A DNA stretch of 9,961 bases, taken from positions 1 to 9,961 of the forward strand of contig QMQQ01000019.1 of NCBI GenBank assembly GCA_003648985.1. Direction: 5' to 3'. Under the pieces are notes generated by a model. The model searched no databases and was not told the origin of the DNA. It was given only the letters and a program-made list of their open reading frames with translations. Positions 6,288 to 9,961 of the stretch are shown piece by piece (position 1 is the first letter of the stretch; each line of letters begins with the position of its first letter). The position numbers and the translations under genes are program-made. This DNA comes from Candidatus Woesearchaeota archaeon. Its GTDB lineage: Archaea; Nanobdellota; Nanobdellia; Woesearchaeales; B54-G15.

Positions 6288-7018
6288 ACTCTTCTGATGA
6301 AAACTAAAAATGCTGTATGCGTCAATGCATGATGCTCAGGTCTCAATAATCTTTCTTTGATCAGCCATTCTCTCTTAAAGACTTCAATAGTTTTTATATA
6401 TACAAAATCGTCTCTTTTTCTAAGTTCTTCTACAAGCCCTTTAACTTGCGTCAAATTTGGAAGATAACACACAAAAAAAGCACCTCTTTTCAATGCCGCT
6501 GAGGCAGTATCTAAACAATTCCAAGGTTCTGGCAAATCAAACACTACCAAATCAACATTTTTCTCATCAATCCCATCTCTTACATCTTTATGCTTTATTT
6601 CCCAATTCATAAGCCCTAGTAAATCCCTATTTCTTTTCGCAATTTTAACAAATTCTTTTCTAACTTCATAGCTTATTACTTTTTTACAAATATTTGCTAA
6701 AAACGCCGCTAAAAATCCGCTTCCAACGCCAGCGTCAACAACAACGCTTTTTTTTCCAACCATTGTTTCAGCAACAATCGCAGCGCTATCCTTCGGCAGA
6801 ATAACTTGCGCTGCTCTTTTCATCGACCTAAACAGATCAACAAAACATGGATTGAAAAGGAAAAATTCTTTTCCGGTGTTTGTCGTACATTTTCTCTTTG
6901 AAAAACAATCTTTACTTATTACTCCAAAATGTGTATGGAAGTCTTTAGAAAGATCACATACCAAAAATTCTTTTCCATCTTTTGTCAGAGCTACTATCTT
7001 TTTCGTTTTGCCTTCCAT
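6284..7018 (-). CDS. trmI: tRNA (adenine-58-N1) methyltransferase TrmI
   Basis: TrmI methylates A58 (and A57 in some archaea) in the tRNA T-loop, using SAM, as a tetramer. The N-terminal beta domain reads KKIVALTKDGKEFLVCD...FHTHFGVI (6-34), as in archaeal homologues. QVILPKDSAAIV (71-82) precedes SAM motif I VVDAGVGSG (93-101), motif II YEVR with E118, and motif IV DLPEPW (161-166). The typical ending RPEHHALTHTAFLVF follows (226-240). The 244-aa length is normal. The open frame reaches back to 7090, but the family alignment fits the ATG at 7018, which lies inside the 3' end of the surface protein gene (25-nt overlap). No TATA box is seen 27 nt upstream of it, so it is probably read from the surface protein transcript. 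Its stop (6284-6286) overlaps the glmM stop on the other strand. Confidence 0.93.
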   Translation of the reverse strand: MEGKTKKIVALTKDGKEFLVCDLSKDFHTHFGVISKDCFSKRKCTTNTGKEFFLFNPCFVDLFRSMKRAAQVILPKDSAAIVAETMVGKKSVVVDAGVGSGFLAAFLANICKKVISYEVRKEFVKIAKRNRDLLGLMNWEIKHKDVRDGIDEKNVDLVVFDLPEPWNCLDTASAALKRGAFFVCYLPNLTQVKGLVEELRKRDDFVYIKTIEVFKREWLIKERLLRPEHHALTHTAFLVFIRRV

Positions 7019-8490
7019 TTTTTGCTTAACAACACGCCAATTGCAAAACTGACAATAGAAAACGCGATTGCACTTAAAATAAAAGGCCACATTACTATTT
7101 TCCTCACACCAATCACAACAGTAGGCATTGGCTTTTCAACCCTACATCTTCTTATCGTTGGTGGCTTATGACAAGTCGTATTACACTTATTAACATCTAT
7201 ACATTCTCTCTCTTGAACACCATCAATGCACGGACCCCACTCTTCACATATCCAACTTTCATTGCAAATAAGTTCAGGCAGACAAACATAAACAACCTTT
7301 CCGCCGCTTACTCTTCTTCTGTATGATGGACAAGGAGGACATTCGCATACGCATGTTGGGCATTCAAATCTTATAAAATCATCTTGAACCCAGTTTGAAC
7401 ATGCTCCTGTTGTATCACAAGTTCTCACACGCCATGTGTATACTTTTATACCACTTACTGACTCTACCTGTGGAGTGGTTGCAGGACTAATAATGGCGTT
7501 GCTTTCAAATTGATACTCATCATATGTTGGATCACCATCGGGATCAACTCCAGAAGTCCACCGTAAAACAACGTGGCTTTCACTTGTATGGTTTATTTCT
7601 TCAAGAACAGGTTCACTCGGCGCATTATTAGTTACACTAAAAGTGTCAACGCTCCAACTACTGCAATCCCAAGGATCACATTCTTGAACTTTCCATGTGT
7701 GCGAACCATAACTTAATCCGCTGAAAGTCATTGGCGATGTAACATTTGTGTAAAGTGCGCCATCAAACATTAAGTTAAAATATGTTGGATCTCCCTCTGG
7801 GTCTGCTCCGCCACTTGACCATTCAAGTTCAACAGTATTATTGTGCGTATCTAACTCATCTACCAAAACAGGAGATGGTGGAGGATTGTTATAAACTTCA
7901 AAAGTATCATATTGATAAGGAGAACAGCAAAATTGATTACACGTCTTGACACCCCAAGTATATGTCTTAAAATCAACATTAGTTCTATTCTGAGGTGACG
8001 TAACATTTACATATTCAGTACCATCAAAATACCAAACATCATAAGTAGGGTATCCGTGAGGATCTGCTCCTGCTGTCCATTCAAATACAATTAAACTATT
8101 GTTATGCGTATCATCTATTTGGATAAGCGTTGGCGGGTAAGGTGCTTCACACAAGGTTACATTAACATAAGCAGCATAAAATTGATCCGCTGCTTCTGTA
8201 TTCTCGCCATATGCATTAGCCTTCACAGCCGTAACTTTCACTGTTCCTCCAGCAGGAAGATTAAGGTTAGCAACAACATAATAACCGTTAGAATCGCTAA
8301 CAGCAGTTCCATTACAACCATCACCACTACAGCCTTCTACAACCACAGCAATATTCGCACCTTCAACAAATCCACCAGTCATATTTCTGATGTATCCTTC
8401 GCAAGTTCCTAAAAAAATGGAATATGCCTGATTCGAAAAAAGAGCAAAAGCTAAAATTAAAAGCAGTGAAATCCAAACCTCTTTTTTCAT
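6994..8490 (-). CDS. Cell-surface protein: signal peptide, carboxypeptidase-regulatory-like domain, three Fn3-like repeats, Cys-rich/TSP1-like module, C-terminal TM anchor
   Basis: The 498-aa protein starts with a signal peptide (1-24, KKEVW then a hydrophobic core). Residues 29-112 resemble a carboxypeptidase regulatory-like domain (GFVEGANIAVV...SDSNGYYVV). Three Fn3/Ig-like repeats follow (about 117-201, 203-288, 291-374), each with a GxDPxGxPTY motif, a conserved W in TWxVxxC, and a cysteine pair near the end of the repeat. Next come a short CxxCxCxCxxC run (377-387) and a thrombospondin-1-like unit (409-449: SWICEEWGPC, QERECIDVNKC, PPTIRRC). One TM helix (about 465-488) ends in KKWKAKRKR, placing the body outside. 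At least eleven N-x-S/T sequons suggest glycosylation. The role is unknown; adhesion or an S-layer component is plausible. The ATG at 8490 is preferred to 8499 because the TATA box is 26 nt before it. The gene overlaps trmI by 25 nt. Confidence 0.85.
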   Translation of the reverse strand: MKKEVWISLLLILAFALFSNQAYSIFLGTCEGYIRNMTGGFVEGANIAVVVEGCSGDGCNGTAVSDSNGYYVVANLNLPAGGTVKVTAVKANAYGENTEAADQFYAAYVNVTLCEAPYPPTLIQIDDTHNNSLIVFEWTAGADPHGYPTYDVWYFDGTEYVNVTSPQNRTNVDFKTYTWGVKTCNQFCCSPYQYDTFEVYNNPPPSPVLVDELDTHNNTVELEWSSGGADPEGDPTYFNLMFDGALYTNVTSPMTFSGLSYGSHTWKVQECDPWDCSSWSVDTFSVTNNAPSEPVLEEINHTSESHVVLRWTSGVDPDGDPTYDEYQFESNAIISPATTPQVESVSGIKVYTWRVRTCDTTGACSNWVQDDFIRFECPTCVCECPPCPSYRRRVSGGKVVYVCLPELICNESWICEEWGPCIDGVQERECIDVNKCNTTCHKPPTIRRCRVEKPMPTVVIGVRKIVMWPFILSAIAFSIVSFAIGVLLSKKWKAKRKR

Positions 8491-8511
8491 CAATGTCATC
8501 TTACCTAAAAT

Positions 8512-8519
8512 CTTATAAA
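8512..8519 (-). promoter_or_regulatory. TATA box of the surface protein gene
   Basis: The minus strand reads TTTATAAG, centred at 8515.5, about 26 nt upstream of the ATG at 8490. It starts just 3 nt after the stop codon of the upstream gene, so the surface protein gene can be transcribed on its own as well as by read-through. Confidence 0.58.
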
Positions 8520-8522
8520 AAT

Positions 8523-9218
8523 TTATGGGTCATTTTCAAGATATGTTTTGTTGTATCTCAATACTGCACCGCTTGGATCACTTACTAAAATAAATTGTCC
8601 CTCTCCTTGTAAGATTGTTGTAAATTCAGGCGTTGCTGCTTTTGGTGAATAAATAATAAATTCCTGCCCACTTGTATTCCATTTCATAACATATCTATAC
8701 TGTCCAGTTATCGTTTCCAGATATTTACTTATATTTGTTGTAAAGAGATAGGGATATGTCGGAGGATTCCAGCCATACATCATACTTATATTCATATCAT
8801 CAAAAAAGTCTCCAGGCACGTTTAGCAAAGCACTACTTGACAATAGAATGAAATAGCTTTTGTTCGTATCAAACTTATCAAAAGAGTTGCTCGCGGCTTT
8901 TGGCGAATAAACATCAAATTCCTGTCTTGTTTCATTCCATTGAAGAACATATCTAAAGTCTATATCTTCAAGAACTTTTTCTATACTTTTATTTGGCGGT
9001 TCAGCGCATAACGATATAAAGTTCCAACCTTCAAATAAATCAATTGTGCATGCAGACAGGACAGTAATGCTAACTGTTCCTTCTAAAGAAGTGGCTCCTG
9101 TAATTTGTACTACAGCCTTATATAAAACTAATTGATTGAAAAACGTTAAACACACAAAAATAAAAATAAAACAAGCTAAAAGTACATTGCTTGAATTTTT
9201 TATCTTATTTCTTTGCAT
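8523..9218 (-). CDS. Secreted or membrane-anchored protein with two tandem GWN...YSPKAA repeats
   Basis: The function is not recognised. An N-terminal hydrophobic helix (12-33) follows a basic leader, so it is a signal peptide or membrane anchor and the rest is outside. Two homologous units of about 76 residues follow. Unit 1 (62-138) has FEGWNFISL, a helix SIEKVLEDI, YVLQWNETRQEF, VYSPKAA and SYFILLS. Unit 2 (147-222) has MYGWNPPTY, SKYLETITG, YVMKWNTSGQEF, IYSPKAA and QFILVSD. GWN-type repeats of this sort occur in many archaeal surface proteins that I recall, usually as C-terminal repeats of larger proteins; here they make up nearly the whole protein. About six N-x-S/T sequons are present. 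The start at 9218 lies inside the end of the upstream gene (19-nt overlap), so coupled translation is likely. There is no TATA box at leaderless spacing. Confidence 0.8.
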   Translation of the reverse strand: MQRNKIKNSSNVLLACFIFIFVCLTFFNQLVLYKAVVQITGATSLEGTVSITVLSACTIDLFEGWNFISLCAEPPNKSIEKVLEDIDFRYVLQWNETRQEFDVYSPKAASNSFDKFDTNKSYFILLSSSALLNVPGDFFDDMNISMMYGWNPPTYPYLFTTNISKYLETITGQYRYVMKWNTSGQEFIIYSPKAATPEFTTILQGEGQFILVSDPSGAVLRYNKTYLENDP

Positions 9219-9442
9219 TTTTCAGTCCAATAAAAGCCATGAACCAAAATTTTCTCTTTGAACCAAACGCCAGAACATCTCAAAAAAAGAATCGAGATAA
9301 AAGAAAAAACAATTAAGCAATAACACAACAAAAACACGCTGTCTTTGCCAAACAAATAAACGAAAACAAAACTCAAAGTGAAAAAAAGAAAAACCTTAAT
9401 AAGATTCACCGCTCTTGCTAAAACCTCTTTTTTTCTATGCAT
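9200..9442 (-). CDS. Small membrane protein with two predicted helices, unknown function
   Basis: The 80-residue protein has a basic leader (MHRKKEVLARAVNLIK), two hydrophobic segments (about 14-32 and 35-55) and a charged tail (WFKEKILVHGFYWTEKCKEIR) with three basic residues right after the second helix. No family is recognised. It looks real because it fills the space between two secreted-protein genes, overlaps the next gene by 19 nt, shares their strand, and has a TATA box 26.5 nt before its ATG. Four cysteines occur, three of them in or just after the second helix. Confidence 0.6.
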   Translation of the reverse strand: MHRKKEVLARAVNLIKVFLFFTLSFVFVYLFGKDSVFLLCYCLIVFSFISILFLRCSGVWFKEKILVHGFYWTEKCKEIR

Positions 9443-9463
9443 AATTGTTTGAAAATCTTTTCC

Positions 9464-9880
9464 TTATTTAAATCTTCTTTTAAGTAATATTTTGATATAG
9501 CCAGCATATTTTCCATATTTAGCATCGTCTGGAATAAAAACCGTAAAAGTGACTTCTTTACTTCCACTAGGACTTAAATAAAACATATGGTCAGAAATGT
9601 ATAAAAAAGAAGTTATATTGCCATACGCTGTTATAACAACTTCAACAGGATGTTTAAATGTATTATTTATCAAAACTTTACGCCGAGCAGTCCCAGTAGG
9701 AGGAACCATTCCAAAATGCATAGCATCAGGATCTAAGTTAAAACCAACTCTATCAGCAACAATAACATCAACTGGAATGATTCTTTTCTCCTTAATCATA
9801 AACGTAGAAAAGAAAAGTGCTGTACCTCCAATGCTCAACAAAAGTAATGAAATAGTTAACAATACAAGTTTTCTTGTCAT
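9464..9880 (-). CDS. Membrane-anchored protein with one Ig-like beta-sandwich domain
   Basis: The 138-aa protein has an N-terminal TM helix or uncleaved signal (4-29, TRKLVLL...LLLSIGGTALFFS) and an extracellular domain (38-135). That domain alternates strands with the pattern DPDAMHFGMVPPTGTARRKVLINNT (split around 50-73), VEVVITAYGNI, LSPSGSKEVTFTVFIPDDA and YGKYAGYIKILL. Such N-G-PPG-x-x-R-x-V-x-I-x-N modules are common in archaeal and bacterial surface proteins related to transglutaminase-like or Ig folds; PGxxxxxxFTVxVPxxAxxGxY is the usual end. The precise role is unknown, though a small accessory or scaffold for an envelope complex is plausible. Its ATG overlaps the upstream stop as ATGA, so translation is coupled. 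Confidence 0.75.
   Translation of the reverse strand: MTRKLVLLTISLLLLSIGGTALFFSTFMIKEKRIIPVDVIVADRVGFNLDPDAMHFGMVPPTGTARRKVLINNTFKHPVEVVITAYGNITSFLYISDHMFYLSPSGSKEVTFTVFIPDDAKYGKYAGYIKILLKRRFK
9465..9472 (-). promoter_or_regulatory. TATA box embedded in the stop codon of the upstream gene
   Basis: The minus strand reads TTTAAATA, preceded by the purine-rich AAAGAAGA. It is centred at 9468.5, 26.5 nt from the ATG at 9442. It overlaps the last two codons (Phe-Lys) and the TAA stop of the Ig-like protein gene. It would start a leaderless message for the small membrane protein and the repeat protein behind it. Confidence 0.55.
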
Positions 9881-9961
9881 TTTCTTCGCTTCCGCGCAGT
9901 ATGCTTTTCATAACCAGCAAGTTTTCTGAGAACTGAAAAATTAATTATGATCAAAAGCGCA
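9877..9961 (-). CDS. C-terminal end of a membrane protein (5' end outside window)
   Basis: A minus-strand frame enters at the right edge and encodes 27 residues to a TGA at 9879-9877: the end of a hydrophobic segment (ALLIIINFSVL) and then a basic tail (RKLAGYEKHTARKRRK). The TGA overlaps the next ATG as ATGA, the standard arrangement for coupled operon genes. The hydrophobic-then-basic ending means its last helix probably leaves the tail in the cytosol, like the 498-aa surface protein downstream, so it may be another C-terminally anchored surface protein. Confidence 0.6.
   Translation of the reverse strand, partial: ALLIIINFSVLRKLAGYEKHTARKRRK

Noticed and set aside
6294..6350. Possible C/D box RNA (CTGATGA followed by TGATGC and TCAGG)
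   Set aside because: The C box lacks the leading purine, no correctly placed D box is found, and the bases are fully used by the conserved end of trmI.
7019..7090. Longer N terminus for TrmI beginning at 7090
   Set aside because: The extra 24 residues (FYFKCNRVFYCQFCNW) are encoded within the surface protein's TM region and are not part of the TrmI family; the ATG at 7018 matches the family start. The CxxC there is coincidental.
8104..8412. 102-codon plus-strand open frame across the surface protein gene
   Set aside because: Its composition (Ser, Ile, Thr runs) mirrors the complement of the real gene, and no TATA box or neighbour supports it.
9597..9929. 110-codon plus-strand open frame at the right end
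   Set aside because: It is antisense to the Ig-like protein and to the coupled ATGA junction, which are better supported.
1..9961. CRISPR array, tRNA, rRNA or insertion sequence
   Set aside because: No regularly spaced repeats, no cloverleaf with a T-loop, no rRNA core motifs and no transposase or terminal inverted repeats were seen on reading both strands.

Overview
The window is an AT-rich, gene-dense archaeal segment. An intact ABCE1/Rli1 ribosome-recycling ATPase places it in archaea rather than bacteria. Other archaeal marks are DUF99, an archaeal-type TrmI, an HTH protein with a Methanococcus/Thermococcus-type S-layer C-terminal domain, and TATA boxes 26-28 nt upstream of start codons. 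The surface protein with a thrombospondin-like WGPC module recalls uncultivated DPANN-type archaea (Woesearchaeota, Pacearchaeota, Aenigmarchaeota). That lineage guess is an inference from recalled families, not a test.

Layout. 2-184 (+): C-terminal end of an unidentified gene. 235-906 (-): nucleoside 2-deoxyribosyltransferase-like protein, divergent from ABCE1 at 960-2726 (+); the two appear to share one palindromic TATA element. 2789-3426 (+): a HEPN-nucleotidyltransferase toxin-antitoxin module in which both genes are damaged, behind a good promoter. 4926-3432 (-): a two-gene unit, HTH/S-layer-domain protein then DUF99 nuclease, 1 nt apart. 5025-6287 (+): a GlmM-type phosphohexomutase, divergent from the HTH protein, with a 19-nt imperfect palindrome over its start codon. 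9961-6284 (-): a run of six minus-strand genes. These are the tail of a membrane protein, a membrane-anchored Ig-like protein, a small two-helix membrane protein, a secreted protein with two tandem repeats, a 498-aa surface protein and, overlapping its end, the tRNA m1A58 methyltransferase TrmI.

How the parts may relate. ABCE1 and TrmI are core translation genes. GlmM makes glucosamine-1-phosphate for UDP-GlcNAc, a precursor of archaeal surface glycans. The neighbouring surface proteins are rich in N-glycosylation sequons, so much of the right half looks devoted to the cell envelope (inference). The clearest oddities are the decaying HEPN/MNT pair, a uniform leaderless-promoter geometry that revises four start codons, and the cytosolic HTH protein carrying an S-layer fold beside a nuclease gene.

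No stretch over 300 nt is gene-free. I found no rRNA, tRNA, CRISPR array, insertion sequence or replication origin.
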